Counted from the first letter of the stretch, positions 1-9,392 are shown. The stretch: 45,993 nucleotides of DNA from Vibrio mexicanus (GCF_001012815.1 NZ_JYJP01000132.1:1-45993), one strand, 5' to 3'. Notes: generated by a model from the letters alone, not told the origin. Numbers and translations are program-made.

Positions 1-76
1 GGCGTTATGCAGCCTTTTGAGTTTTTGTCATGTTATCTGAATTACTACATCTGATTAACTGCCTAGGATGACTCCG

Positions 77-2520
77 TTAAGCGACTTCTTCCATGCTAGG
101 CATCACTGACTTTGCTGCCAACACCTCAGGTTCGAAATCATCGACGTTAATGGTGTAGAGTCTGTGTTCTTCTGCTTCTTTTAGCAACTGAGCCTCTTGA
201 TGGTCAATTAAGCCGTGCTCTAAACCTTGTTCAGCTACCAAATCGAGACGCAAGAACGGTTTGCGTTGGTTTAGGCCTTTGCAGACTTTATCGAAGATAG
301 GCTCTGCACTCAGAATGACCTCCAGTGCTTTCTCGATTTTGCCTGCTGGGTTATGGCTGGTGGCCTCTAGATACTGGTTACGACCTAATCGAGAACGTGT
401 CGCGCTCGGGGTCTGAAGAATCTGAGCTACTTTGCTGTCCAGTTTGTCACTTGGGCCTCGACGGATACGGCCAAATGGCATAATCAATAGCTTGAGAAGC
501 TTACCCACCGCTTTGTTGGGAAAGTTAGCCAAGAACTCATCAATCGCGATTTCGGTTTGTTTCAGGCTGTCTTGTAGGCCCCAGTGAACCAAAGGTAAGT
601 CTTCTTTTTGACGCCCTTCGCTCTCAAACCGTTGCAAAGTAGCTGAGCTCAAATACAGTTGGCTTAGAATATCCCCAAGACGAGCAGACAGGCGCTCTTT
701 ACGTTTGAGCGAGCCGCCAAGTACCGCCATTGAAATATCCGACAGCAAGGCTAAGTTGGCGCTGTATCGGTTCATTTGTTGGTAGTATCGCTGCGTCGCA
801 TCTTTGGTAGGCGTTGCGGAACCATAACCATCGGTCAAACCTAACCATAAGCTGCGAACCATGTTACTCATTGCAAAGCCCACGTGACCGAGTAGGGCAC
901 TATCGAATTTGCTGAGAGCATCGCTATTGCTGGAATGAGCGGCATTCATTTCTTCCAAAACGAATGGATGACAACGAATCGCCCCTTGACCATAAATAAT
1001 CATTGAACGTGTAAGAATGTTTGCGCCTTCCACCGTAATAGCAATCGGAGCACCTTGATAACCGCGAGCGAGGAAGTTTGATGGGCCAAGGCAGATTCCC
1101 TTACCGCCAACGATATCCATCGCATCAATGATGCTCTTTTGGCCTCGGTGGGTACAGTGATACTTAACTATGGCCGAAATCACTGAAGCTTCTCGCCTAA
1201 ATCGATACCTGCAACAGTTAGGTTGCTGGCTGCATCCATCACGTAAGCGTTACCTGCTAAACGCGCAAGCGGCTCTTCCACTCCTTCCATTTGGCCGATT
1301 GGTTGTTTGAACTGGCGACGAATACGAGCGTAAGCGCCTGTTGCGAGTGCGGCAGTTTTAATTCCACCAGTCGAGTTAGAAGGTAAGGTAATACCTCGGC
1401 CTACCGACAAGCATTCAACGAGCATACGCCATCCTTGGCCTGCCATTTTCTTGCCACCAATAATGAAATCAAGAGGCACGAAGAGATCATTCGCTCGAGT
1501 CGGACCGTTTTGGAACGGGACATTGAGTGGGAAGTGACGATTACCAATCTCCACACCTTGCAATGAAGTAGGGATCAGCGCGCAGGTGATACCAAGTTCT
1601 TTTTCACCACCCAATAAACCTTCAGGGTCACGCAGTTTGAATGCTAAGCCCAATACCGTCGCAACTGGAGCAAGCGTGATGTAGCGTTTGTTCCATGTTA
1701 GGCGCATTCCAAGTACTTGTTCGCCTTCCCATTCGCCTTTGCAAACAACACCAAAATCAGGAATCGAACCTGCGTCTGAACCCGCTTCAGGGCTGGTTAA
1801 AGCAAAACAAGGGATCTCTTTACCTTCAGCAAGGCGAGGTAAGTAATAGTCTTTTTGATCTTTGGTACCGTAATGTTGCAGTAACTCTCCAGGGCCTAGT
1901 GAGTTTGGCACACCCACCGTTGAAGAGAGCACACTGGAGACACCAGTTAGCTTCTGCAGAACCAGAGATTGAGCGTAAGCTGAAAATTCCAAACCACCGT
2001 ATTTCTTTTTGATGATCATGGCGAAGAACTTGTTGTCTTTTAAGTATTGCCAGATCTCTGGAGGAAGGTCGGCCAACTCGTGGGTGGTTTGAAAGTCATC
2101 CATCATGGCGCAGACTTCATTGACTGGGCCATCCATAAAGGCTTGTTCTTCTTCGGACAGCTTAGGATCTTTGATGGCATGAAGTTTTTGCCAATCAGGC
2201 TTACCTTTGAAAAGATCCGCTTCCCACCAAACGGTACCTGCATCCAATGCTTCTTTCTCGGTTTGAGACATGGCTGGCAGAACTTTCTTGAAAGCAGCAA
2301 GCGCACGACGTGTGACCAATGACTGACGTAATGGCGGGAAGGCAACGATGGCACTTAAAGTGACAAAAACAAGCCAACTGATTGCCCCGATGCTGCCAAT
2401 GAAGGAGAGCGCAATCATAGCTACAGTCAGTGCTGTGAGCGATAGGAGGAGTGAAGTTCGATGATAGAGACAGACGGCGACAACACCGGCTAATCCTAAT
2501 GTAGAGAGCAAGATGTCCAT
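77..2520 (-). CDS. fadE: Acyl-CoA dehydrogenase FadE (frame broken near 1188)
   Basis: FadE catalyses the first, FAD-dependent oxidation of fatty acyl-CoA in beta-oxidation. The gene is read as two abutting frames. The 5' part (2520 down to 1180) has an N-terminal hydrophobic segment (about residues 1-60) and an acyl-CoA dehydrogenase core with motifs such as CFALTSPEAGSDAG. The 3' part (1183 down to 77) continues with VKYHCTHRGQKSIID and the C-terminal DUF1974-type region. Restoring one base in the aagcttc stretch near 1188 joins them as GIDLGEKPSVISAIVKYH. The joined length is 814 residues, the same as E. coli FadE. Membrane association is inferred from the N-terminus. A FadR-like operator lies about 45 bases upstream of the start. 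The break is probably a sequencing error; a real pseudogene is the alternative. Confidence 0.93.
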
Positions 2521-2854
2521 ATAGTATTCCTTTTGTAGGCTGCTCTTTGTCAGCCTTTCTTGTAAGAGGTCTAACCAGTTATAATTGTAATAACTTTATT
2601 AACGAAATGTAAAACCCCTTAGTGGTCAAAAAGTGATCTAAGTAGAGCTAAAGTTCTAAAGTTATGACTTCACTGGGTGCTCTTTACGCTAAACGGGTAA
2701 TAAAAATGGATTTCTTGAAGCAAGACTATCGACAGGAAACTTTGTTTGAGTAAACTCAAATGTAATTCCATTGCTCATGGGTATAAGGACGGAAGTTATC
2801 TTTCTTTTTACTCATCACCGAGCGTAATAAATAGAAAAAGAAGGGATACTTCCT
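2521..2854. other. Intergenic region between divergent fadE and gmhA
   Basis: This 334-base gap carries the start regions of fadE (leftward) and gmhA (rightward). It holds the FadR-like site at 2564-2580 and a 16-base near-palindrome, TTTGAGTAAACTCAAA, at 2745-2760. No credible small gene was seen. Confidence 0.6.
2564..2580. promoter_or_regulatory. Candidate FadR operator upstream of fadE
   Basis: The 17-base sequence AAGAGGTCTAACCAGTT matches the FadR consensus AACTGGTCGGACCAGTT at 13 of 17 positions, including the GGTC and ACCAGTT arms. It lies 44 bases before the fadE start. FadR represses fad genes until long-chain acyl-CoA binds it. The match is seen; binding is inferred. Confidence 0.7.
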
Positions 2855-3430
2855 ATGTATCAGGATCTAATCAAAAGTGAATTAACTGAAGCTGCTGACG
2901 TACTCAACAAATTTTTATCTGATGAGCACAACATTGCTCAAATCGAAGCAGCAGCGAAAACGATCGCTGATTCATTCAAGCAGGGCGGTAAAGTTTTGTC
3001 TTGTGGTAACGGTGGTTCACATTGTGATGCCATGCACTTTGCTGAAGAGCTGACTGGCCGTTACCGCGAAAATCGCCCTGGTTATCCAGGTATTGCGATT
3101 TCAGATCCAAGTCATCTTTCTTGTGTCAGTAACGACTTTGGTTATGACTACGTATTTTCTCGTTATGTTGAGGCGGTAGGTGCAAAAGGGGATGTGCTGT
3201 TTGGCCTGTCGACGTCAGGTAACTCCGGTAATATCTTGAAAGCTATTGAAGCTGCAAAAGCAAAAGGTATGAAAACCATTGCCTTAACGGGTAAAGATGG
3301 TGGCAAAATGGCCGGACTTGCTGATGTTGAAATTCGCGTTCCACATTTCGGTTACGCTGACCGCATTCAAGAAATCCACATTAAGATTATCCATATCGTT
3401 ATTCAACTTATTGAGAAAGAGATGGAGTAA
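2855..3430 (+). CDS. gmhA: Phosphoheptose isomerase GmhA
   Basis: The enzyme converts sedoheptulose 7-phosphate to glycero-manno-heptose 7-phosphate, the first step of ADP-heptose synthesis for the lipopolysaccharide inner core. It is cytosolic and tetrameric in the family. The 191-residue product has the usual length (E. coli 192). It is one SIS domain, with the phosphosugar-binding segments VLSCGNGGSHCDAMHFAEEL (about residues 47-66) and FGLSTSGNSGNILKAIEAAK (about 116-135). A purine-rich stretch, GAAGGGATAC, precedes the ATG. The next gene, yafJ, begins 51 bases downstream in the same direction and may be cotranscribed. In E. coli the homologue (lpcA) also sits near yafJ and fadE, which supports the call. 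Confidence 0.97.
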   Translation: MYQDLIKSELTEAADVLNKFLSDEHNIAQIEAAAKTIADSFKQGGKVLSCGNGGSHCDAMHFAEELTGRYRENRPGYPGIAISDPSHLSCVSNDFGYDYVFSRYVEAVGAKGDVLFGLSTSGNSGNILKAIEAAKAKGMKTIALTGKDGGKMAGLADVEIRVPHFGYADRIQEIHIKIIHIVIQLIEKEME

Positions 3431-3481
3431 ACCCTTAGCGAAAGCTTGAGGTATTGGTTTATAAAAGGAGTCGATTAAACC

Positions 3482-4327
3482 ATGTGTGAATTGCTCGGAA
3501 TGAGCGCAAATGTCCCAACAGATATCTGCTTTAGTTTTACCGGCCTGATACAGCGCGGAGGCAACACCGGCCCTCACAGAGATGGCTGGGGGATTACGTT
3601 TTATGAAGGCAAGGGCTTTCGTACGTTTAAAGATCCTAATCCAAGCTGTAAGTCTAAGATTGCTGAGTTAGTTCAAAACTACCCAATTAAAAGTAAAGCG
3701 GTGGTTAGTCATATTCGACAAGCAAATCGCGGAGGGGTGAACTTAGAAAATACTCACCCATTTACTCGGGAGCTGTGGGGACGTTATTGGACTTTTGCTC
3801 ATAACGGTCAATTAAGTGATTACCAAGATTTAGTCACAGGTCGTTACCGCCCTGTCGGACAAACCGACAGTGAGCTCTCGTTTTGCTGGTTGCTGAACAA
3901 ACTAGAACAGCGCTACCCTGAACCCCCTCAGGATATGGTAGGGGCATTTCGATACATCGCTGAGTGTTGTGATGAGCTGAGAGAGAAGGGCGTATTTAAC
4001 ATGCTTTTCTCAGACGGCGAGTACGTCATGACTTACTGTACCAATCATCTGTACTGGATCACTCGTCGAGCTCCATTCGGTAAGGCAAGTTTGATCGATG
4101 AAGATGTGACGATCAATTTCCAAGAAGAAACGACGCCAAATGATGTGGTGTCGGTCGTTGCTACACAGCCACTGACTGACAATGAAGTCTGGCATCGAAT
4201 GAAGCCCGGTGAATTTGGCATCTTTCATTTTGGTGAGTTGATTGATGGTAATGCCGAGCAATTGGCAGATGTTGAATTTGCCGAAGCGAAGCCAAAAGAT
4301 CAGTCTCCAACCGAGCCTTTAGAATAG
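3482..4327 (+). CDS. yafJ: Class II glutamine amidotransferase YafJ
   Basis: The 281-residue protein begins MCELLGMSANVPTDI. Its Cys2, exposed after removal of the initiator Met, is the expected N-terminal nucleophile of class II (Ntn) glutamine amidotransferases. Other family segments are HRDGWGITFYEG, VSHIRQANRGG and FAHNGQLSDY. It consists essentially of the glutaminase domain with no attached synthetase, as in E. coli YafJ (255 residues); the extra length is an acidic and charged C-terminus. The physiological ammonia acceptor is not known. It follows gmhA by 51 bases, with an AGGAG ribosome site before the ATG, and ends at a strong hairpin terminator. Confidence 0.92.
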   Translation: MCELLGMSANVPTDICFSFTGLIQRGGNTGPHRDGWGITFYEGKGFRTFKDPNPSCKSKIAELVQNYPIKSKAVVSHIRQANRGGVNLENTHPFTRELWGRYWTFAHNGQLSDYQDLVTGRYRPVGQTDSELSFCWLLNKLEQRYPEPPQDMVGAFRYIAECCDELREKGVFNMLFSDGEYVMTYCTNHLYWITRRAPFGKASLIDEDVTINFQEETTPNDVVSVVATQPLTDNEVWHRMKPGEFGIFHFGELIDGNAEQLADVEFAEAKPKDQSPTEPLE

Positions 4328-4346
4328 CTAGAGTGTTTCACCGACA

Positions 4347-4379
4347 ATAAAAAAAGGGTTGATACTATCAACCCTTTTT
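4347..4379. terminator. Bidirectional terminator between yafJ and purN
   Basis: The stem GGGTTGATA / TATCAACCC has a one-base loop and is flanked by A and T runs. It can serve yafJ on the plus strand and purN on the minus strand. Confidence 0.9.
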
Positions 4380-4400
4380 CAATTCTACCAAAACCTAAAA

Positions 4401-5039
4401 TCAGTCTTGTGCGTAACCTGTTAGCCCAAGTTGTTCGCCGTCTAAGAAGGCCTTCCCTGCTTTCATTTCAAGACGACCATCGACAAACCATTTAGCTACA
4501 AGTGGATAGATTTTGTGCTCTTGCGTTTGAACACGCTTAGTGAGAATGTCGACATTATCTTCTTCAAAGATAGGCACCTTTGCTTGAAGAATAACTGGGC
4601 CACCATCAAGCTGCTCTGTCACAAAGTGAACGCTAGTTCCGTGCTCTTCATCTCCAGCGTGAATTGCACGTTGATACGTGTTCAACCCTGGGTACTTAGG
4701 AAGCAGTGATGGGTGAATATTGATCATGCGACCCATAAAGTGACGAACAAAAGCGCCACTTAGAATACGCATGTAACCCGCAAGAATAACTAAGTCAGGT
4801 TCATATTCGTCCATTTGACGCATCAGTTCATTGTCAAATGCGTCACGAGTATCAAACGCATCAGGGTCGACAAACTTAGCGGCCGCCCCTGCTGTTTTTG
4901 CTCGTTCTAAGGCATAAGCAGTTGCTTTGTTTGAAAAAACAGCGGTTACTTTGCCATTGTCGATGCTCGTTTCACAAGCATCGATAATCGCTTGTAAGTT
5001 AGAACCATTCCCTGAAACTAAAACAACAATACTTTTCAT
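4401..5039 (-). CDS. purN: Phosphoribosylglycinamide formyltransferase PurN
   Basis: PurN transfers a formyl group from 10-formyl-tetrahydrofolate to GAR, the third step of purine synthesis. The 212-residue protein matches the usual length. It begins MKSIVVLVSGNGSNLQAIID, the phosphate-binding loop. It also carries ILAGYMRILSGAFV and INIHPSLLPKYPGLNT, which include the catalytic Asn-His pair, and the conserved Asp segment VTEQLDGGPVILQ. It follows purM by 2 bases on the same strand, so the two form a purMN operon. The operon is probably under PurR through the box at 6148-6163. Confidence 0.97.
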   Translation of the reverse strand: MKSIVVLVSGNGSNLQAIIDACETSIDNGKVTAVFSNKATAYALERAKTAGAAAKFVDPDAFDTRDAFDNELMRQMDEYEPDLVILAGYMRILSGAFVRHFMGRMINIHPSLLPKYPGLNTYQRAIHAGDEEHGTSVHFVTEQLDGGPVILQAKVPIFEEDNVDILTKRVQTQEHKIYPLVAKWFVDGRLEMKAGKAFLDGEQLGLTGYAQD

Positions 5040-5041
5040 GC

Positions 5042-6082
5042 TTAGTTGATCTCTACTTGCTCTTCGCCAGCTTCAGCAATAGCAATCTCACCGATTACCC
5101 ATGCGTTCTCGCCTTCTGCGTTTAATAGCTCAACCGCGTCTTGCGCTTGATCTTTAGGAAGAGCAACAACCAAGCCAACACCACAGTTAAATGTACGGTA
5201 CATTTCGTGAGTTGTTACGTTGCCTTTCTCTTGTAGCCATTTGAAGATGACTGGCCATTCCCAGCTGTTGCCGTCTACAACTGCTTTCGTACCTTCTGGA
5301 AGTACGCGAGGGATGTTTTCCCAGAAACCACCGCCAGTGATGTGAGAAATTGCATGGATGTCATGCTTCTCGATCATCTTAAGTGCTGATTTAATGTAAA
5401 TTTTCGTTGGTTCTAGAAGGTGCTCACCAATAGTGCGACCGTCTAGCTCTTCGTTCTTGTCTGCGCCAGATACTTCTAGAATCTTACGAATTAGAGAGTA
5501 ACCGTTAGAGTGTGGGCCGCTAGAACCGACAGCAATCAGAGCATCACCAGCAGCGACTTTCGTGCCATCGATAACGTCTTCTTTCTCAACCACACCAACA
5601 CAGAAGCCTGCTACGTCGTAGTCTTCACCTTCGTACATACCTGGCATTTCAGCCGTTTCACCACCAATAAGTGAACAGCCTGCTTGGATACAGCCGTCAG
5701 CAATACCTGTTACTACGTCTGCTGCAGTATCAACGTCTAGCTTACCTGTCGCGTAGTAATCAAGGAAGAATAGTGGCTCTGCACCTTGAACGATTAGGTC
5801 GTTCACACACATAGCAACAAGATCGATACCAATGGTGTCGTGCTTGTTCATATCCAATGCAAGACGAAGTTTCGTACCTACACCGTCAGTACCTGAAACA
5901 AGAACAGGTTGTTTGTATTTAGTCGGTAGTTCACATAGTGCGCCAAAACCGCCAATGCCACCCATTACTTCAGGGCGACGAGTACGTTTTACAGCACCTT
6001 TAATTCGGTCAACAAGCGCATTGCCTGCATCGATGTCTACACCAGCGTCTTTATAGCTTAGAGAAGAGTTGTTACCGCTCAC
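5042..6082 (-). CDS. purM: Phosphoribosylformylglycinamidine cyclo-ligase PurM
   Basis: PurM (AIR synthetase) closes the imidazole ring using ATP. The family segments VSGTDGVGTKLRLA, IGGETAEMPGMYEGEDY and ITGGGFWENIPRVLP are present. The open frame extends to an ATG at 6100, but I place the start at the GTG at 6082. A GAGGA ribosome site lies 7 bases before that GTG, and none precedes the ATG. The GTG also gives the family-typical 346 residues beginning (M)SGNNSSLSYKDAGVDID. PurM is first in the purMN operon, two bases ahead of purN. A PurR-type palindrome lies about 65 bases upstream, in the gap shared with divergent upp. Confidence 0.96.
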   Translation of the reverse strand: MSGNNSSLSYKDAGVDIDAGNALVDRIKGAVKRTRRPEVMGGIGGFGALCELPTKYKQPVLVSGTDGVGTKLRLALDMNKHDTIGIDLVAMCVNDLIVQGAEPLFFLDYYATGKLDVDTAADVVTGIADGCIQAGCSLIGGETAEMPGMYEGEDYDVAGFCVGVVEKEDVIDGTKVAAGDALIAVGSSGPHSNGYSLIRKILEVSGADKNEELDGRTIGEHLLEPTKIYIKSALKMIEKHDIHAISHITGGGFWENIPRVLPEGTKAVVDGNSWEWPVIFKWLQEKGNVTTHEMYRTFNCGVGLVVALPKDQAQDAVELLNAEGENAWVIGEIAIAEAGEEQVEIN

Positions 6083-6147
6083 AGGGAAGTCCTCGGTCAT
6101 AAGTTGGATATGAAAACGGCGCTATTCTACCAGTGCTTAATTGGCAA

Positions 6148-6163
6148 TAGCAAACGTTTGCGC
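6148..6163. promoter_or_regulatory. PurR box
   Basis: TAGCAAACGTTTGCGC matches the PurR operator consensus ACGCAAACGTTTGCGT at 13 of 16 positions, with the central GCAAACGTTTGC perfect. It sits between purM and upp, so it probably represses purMN and may also influence upp. Confidence 0.87.
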
Positions 6164-6277
6164 AGGTTTTTTTCTTTCCCCCTTTTTTTGTTAGGGATAG
6201 GAGCAAGATATTTGCCACTAGATCGTTTATAATCGGAAAGTTTGATTAAATATTCCTAATTATTGCCGGAGCTGGAA

Positions 6278-6904
6278 ATGAAAGTTGTTGAAGTAAAACA
6301 CCCTCTTGTTAAACACAAAGTTGGCTTGCTAAGAGAAGGTGAGATCAGCACAAAGCGCTTCCGTGAGTTAGCAACGGAAGTTGGTAGCCTACTGACTTAT
6401 GAAGCAACAGCAGACTTTGAAACGGAAAAAGTAACCATTGAAGGTTGGAACGGTCCTGTAGAAGTAGACCAAATTAAAGGTAAGAAAGTGACGGTTGTGC
6501 CTATCCTGCGTGCAGGTCTAGGTATGATGGATGGTGTTCTTGAGCATATCCCAAGCGCTCGTATCAGTGTGGTTGGTGTATACCGTGACGAAGAGACACT
6601 AGAGCCAGTTCCATACTTCAACAAGCTTGCGTCTAACATCGATGAGCGTATTGCGCTTGTTGTAGACCCAATGCTTGCAACAGGTGGCTCAATGATCGCA
6701 ACGATCGATCTATTGAAAGAGCAAGGTTGTACGCAGTTTAAAGTATTGGTTCTTGTTGCGGCACCTGAAGGTATCGAAGCGCTGAAAAAAGCGCACCCAG
6801 ATGTAGAGCTTTACACAGCCGCTATCGATGAGAAGCTAAATGACAAAGGCTACATCGTACCTGGCTTGGGCGATGCAGGTGATAAGATCTTCGGTACTAA
6901 ATAA
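6278..6904 (+). CDS. upp: Uracil phosphoribosyltransferase Upp
   Basis: Upp salvages uracil, joining it with PRPP to give UMP. From the ATG at 6278 the protein is 208 residues, the same as E. coli Upp, and begins MKVVEVKHPLVKHKVGLLRE. An upstream in-frame TTG at 6263 is less likely, because the ribosome site CCGGAG falls between it and the ATG. The PRPP-binding loop is VDPMLATGGSMIATIDLL (about residues 128-145), and the C-terminal uracil-binding segment is GYIVPGLGDAGDK. It is transcribed divergently from purMN, as in many gamma-proteobacteria, and ends at a hairpin terminator. Confidence 0.96.
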   Translation: MKVVEVKHPLVKHKVGLLREGEISTKRFRELATEVGSLLTYEATADFETEKVTIEGWNGPVEVDQIKGKKVTVVPILRAGLGMMDGVLEHIPSARISVVGVYRDEETLEPVPYFNKLASNIDERIALVVDPMLATGGSMIATIDLLKEQGCTQFKVLVLVAAPEGIEALKKAHPDVELYTAAIDEKLNDKGYIVPGLGDAGDKIFGTK

Positions 6905-6936
6905 AAAGGTACTAAGTAATATTTATTGCTGAATAG

Positions 6937-6966
6937 AAAAGGGAGCGTGATGCTCCCTTTTTTGTG
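6937..6966. terminator. Terminator after upp
   Basis: The stem AAAAGGGAGC / GCTCCCTTTT with loop GTGAT is followed by a T run. It may also stop rluF transcripts arriving from the other side. Confidence 0.9.
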
Positions 6967-7011
6967 CTTTCAATCTAGTAGTCACAGCAACGCTTGACGT
7001 AATTTCGGAGC

Positions 7012-8055
7012 CTATTTCTTGAGGCTCAAAGTGCCTGACTTACGAGGGCGAGGTGTTTGGTTACTCTCATTAGACTGAGCTTTAGGCGCAGAGCGATAAG
7101 GTTTTGCTGGGGCTTTAGGTTTCCCACCGCTAGATTGGTTGTTCGATTTGCCATTGCGACCTTTCTTAGAGTTCGGCGCATGTCTAAACTCGTCCGCGTT
7201 TCGGCCTTGGAACGTACGTTGTTTTTGGTTACGTCTTGCTTTCGAACCTTGATTTTCGTCACGGCTATCAAACAATTTTGCGTCTGTCGCTTTGCGAATG
7301 CGTCGACCTTTTGCATCAAGCTTTGATGCGTCTTCGGTTCCGCTAGAACCTTCACACATCGCCAGTAGAGTTGTGATTTCATCGTCTGATAGGTAGCGCC
7401 ATTTGCCATTTGGAATACCATCAAGAGAGATGTTCATGATGCGTACACGACGTAGCTTAAATACTTCATATCCTAATGCTTCGCACATACGACGAATTTG
7501 ACGATTTAGGCCCTGAGTCAGCACGATACGGAATGAGAACTTAGTCTCTTTGGTCACTTTACATGGCAAAGTCACAGTATCAAGAATCGGTACGCCAGAA
7601 GACATTTTCTTAATGAAATCGTCAGTGATAGGTTTGTCGACACGAACCACGTACTCCTTTTCGTGATTGTTACCTGCACGCAGGATTTTATTCACGATAT
7701 CACCGTCGTTGGTTAAGAAGATCAAACCATCGGAAGGTTTATCCAAACGCCCGATTGGGAAGATGCGTTTATTGTGGCCAATAAAATCGACAATGTTGCC
7801 CGGAACATCACGTTCAGTTGTACAAGTAATACCGGTCGGTTTGTTCAAAGCAATGTAAACGGGACGCTCTTTTGACTTGACGGGCTTGCCATCAATACAG
7901 ACGTCATCGCCCACTTGGACTTTCGTTCCCATTTCAGGAACGGAACCATTGATGGTTACACGACCTTGTTCGATTAATTTGTCGGCTTCGCGACGTGAGC
8001 AGTAGCCAGTTTCACTGATGTATTTATTCAGTCTTTTTGCGGTATCTTGTGACAT
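7012..8055 (-). CDS. rluF: 23S rRNA pseudouridine synthase RluF
   Basis: RluF isomerises U2604 of 23S rRNA. The 347-residue protein has an N-terminal S4 RNA-binding domain (RLNKYISETGYCSRREADKL, about residues 8-27). The RsuA/RluB/E/F-type catalytic domain contains FPIGRLDKPSDGLIFLTNDG, whose Asp is the catalytic residue, and GLNRQIRRMCEALGYEVFKL. It is longer than E. coli RluF (290) because of a low-complexity, Lys/Arg/Ser/Asn-rich tail of about 110 residues, probably an unstructured RNA-binding extension. RluF is preferred over RluB or RluE because of the VDFIGHNKRIFPIGRLDK and LRAGNNHEKEY segments. It stands alone between two hairpins. Confidence 0.88.
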   Translation of the reverse strand: MSQDTAKRLNKYISETGYCSRREADKLIEQGRVTINGSVPEMGTKVQVGDDVCIDGKPVKSKERPVYIALNKPTGITCTTERDVPGNIVDFIGHNKRIFPIGRLDKPSDGLIFLTNDGDIVNKILRAGNNHEKEYVVRVDKPITDDFIKKMSSGVPILDTVTLPCKVTKETKFSFRIVLTQGLNRQIRRMCEALGYEVFKLRRVRIMNISLDGIPNGKWRYLSDDEITTLLAMCEGSSGTEDASKLDAKGRRIRKATDAKLFDSRDENQGSKARRNQKQRTFQGRNADEFRHAPNSKKGRNGKSNNQSSGGKPKAPAKPYRSAPKAQSNESNQTPRPRKSGTLSLKK

Positions 8056-8118
8056 GATGTTCTCTCAACGTTTCACAACGGTCTAGGGTTGTTTTACTCG
8101 CCTAATTTTATAGGCAAA

Positions 8119-8142
8119 CAAAAAGCAGCATTGCGCTGCTTT
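8119..8142 (-). terminator. Terminator after smrA-like gene
   Basis: The inverted repeat AAAAGCAGC / GCTGCTTTT with a short loop lies between the Smr gene end and rluF. Read leftward it is followed by a T-rich stretch. Confidence 0.75.
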
Positions 8143-8169
8143 TGATCTATTTTAACACCAGTAGACAAT

Positions 8170-8751
8170 TTATCCCATGCGTTTTTGATGACGCTCGCGG
8201 GTTTCAATTTTCTTGTCATTACTTTTACGCAGTAAGACGTAAACCGCGCCAGTGCCACCATGAAATCTTTGCGCTGAATGAGCACATTGCACTTCTCGAA
8301 TTTGGGTCAACCAGTTTGCTACGTAGCTTTTCATCAGAGCTGGTGGATTTGAACGCTCACCGCGGCCATGAACAATCACCACAGTGCGAATGTCCATACC
8401 CATACACTGTTTGAGAAACTTCACCACTTCATCGCGCGCTTCTTTTAGCGTCTTTCTATGTAAGTCTAATCGAGCTTGAATAGGGTATTTGCCTAATCGA
8501 AGCTTCTTATAGACGCCGTCTTGAACACCGTCGCGTTTAAATTCAATGATGTCTTCCGGCTTAATCATTGGCGCATGGTCGACAGAAAGGTGTTCTGGAT
8601 TGTCATCGGCAAGCCACATCGCGGCTTCGCGTTTTGCTAATTGCGATTCGGTGACTTCATGCTTTTTATTGAGTTCAACGAGGTCATTGTGGATAGGCTT
8701 AACATCACCCATCATCTGTTGGAACAGTTCTAAGTCATCGTCATGGGACAT
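8170..8751 (-). CDS. smrA: Smr-domain protein (SmrA/YdaL-like)
   Basis: The protein has a C-terminal Smr domain (about residues 85-180), with the LDLHRKTLKEA motif and VVIVHGRGERSNPPALMKSY. These motifs carry the Asp-Leu-His and His-Gly-x-Gly residues linked to nuclease activity in stand-alone Smr proteins. I start it at the ATG at 8751 (MSHDDDLELFQQMMGD), giving 193 residues; an ATG-less extension to 8796 lacks support. The architecture and length resemble E. coli SmrA (YdaL, 187 residues) more than SmrB. The family is implicated in RNA or DNA cleavage, but the specific substrate here is unknown. Confidence 0.8.
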   Translation of the reverse strand: MSHDDDLELFQQMMGDVKPIHNDLVELNKKHEVTESQLAKREAAMWLADDNPEHLSVDHAPMIKPEDIIEFKRDGVQDGVYKKLRLGKYPIQARLDLHRKTLKEARDEVVKFLKQCMGMDIRTVVIVHGRGERSNPPALMKSYVANWLTQIREVQCAHSAQRFHGGTGAVYVLLRKSNDKKIETRERHQKRMG

Positions 8752-8841
8752 AGCTAGATACCTAAAACGATAGAAAGGATTTGGAAAGTATACCAATAGA
8801 AGGTGGGATGGGAAGCGTGGACAAAGTAAAAAGTAACTAAA

Positions 8842-8870
8842 AAACCGAAGTAGACAAACAATCTACTTCG
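8842..8870. terminator. Hairpin between smrA and the small membrane gene
   Basis: The stem CCGAAGTAGA / TCTACTTCGG with a loop of about 7 bases lies directly downstream of the minus-strand DUF3149-type gene. Read leftward it is followed by TTTTTTAG, which makes it a good terminator for that gene. Confidence 0.75.
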
Positions 8871-8912
8871 GTGCGTAGGTTCACTTTACCAAATGGCAAA
8901 ATGCTATGCGAT

Positions 8913-9053
8913 TTAGTGAGGAGATTCGTCGTTGATCACTTTGTAGATGAAGAAACCGCCGAAAAATAGCATCAGACAGAAAGCGCCAAATATTACTATC
9001 ATTGATGATAGTCCCACCGCATTACCAAATAGGAGATCGAGCCAAAAGTCCAT
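8913..9053 (-). CDS. Small single-pass membrane protein (DUF3149 type)
   Basis: This 46-residue reading frame starts MDFWLDLLFGNAVGLSSMIV and ends KVINDESPH. One transmembrane helix spans roughly residues 17-39 (rich in Ile, Phe, Leu, Gly and Ala), followed by a short polar tail. A GGAGG-type ribosome site (ACGGAGGAAAT) directly precedes the ATG. The sequence resembles the DUF3149 family of very short gamma-proteobacterial inner-membrane proteins, whose function is unknown. It lies between smrA and tRNA-Pro and ends at a hairpin. The family assignment is from memory; the reading frame and ribosome site are seen directly. Confidence 0.75.
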   Translation of the reverse strand: MDFWLDLLFGNAVGLSSMIVIFGAFCLMLFFGGFFIYKVINDESPH

Positions 9054-9308
9054 ATTTCCTCCGTCAAAGAATCGAAGACAAGAGTTACGTTATAGTTTGG
9101 TGACACGTTAAGGGATGATCTGGATCAAGTGTGCTTGAAGTGTTAATTGTTTGTAGTGATTGGTGTGTTTTTCATCACATTTTGGAATGGATTGTATGGT
9201 AATTGTTCGAACGAACTGGAAAATTGAAAAACCGTCATAAAATGACTTGCGTTGGTAACAGATATCAGTAATATACGCATCCGTTGACGGCAATAAGCCA
9301 CAACGTCT

Positions 9309-9385
<77 letters not shown>

Positions 9386-9392
9386 TATTAAG

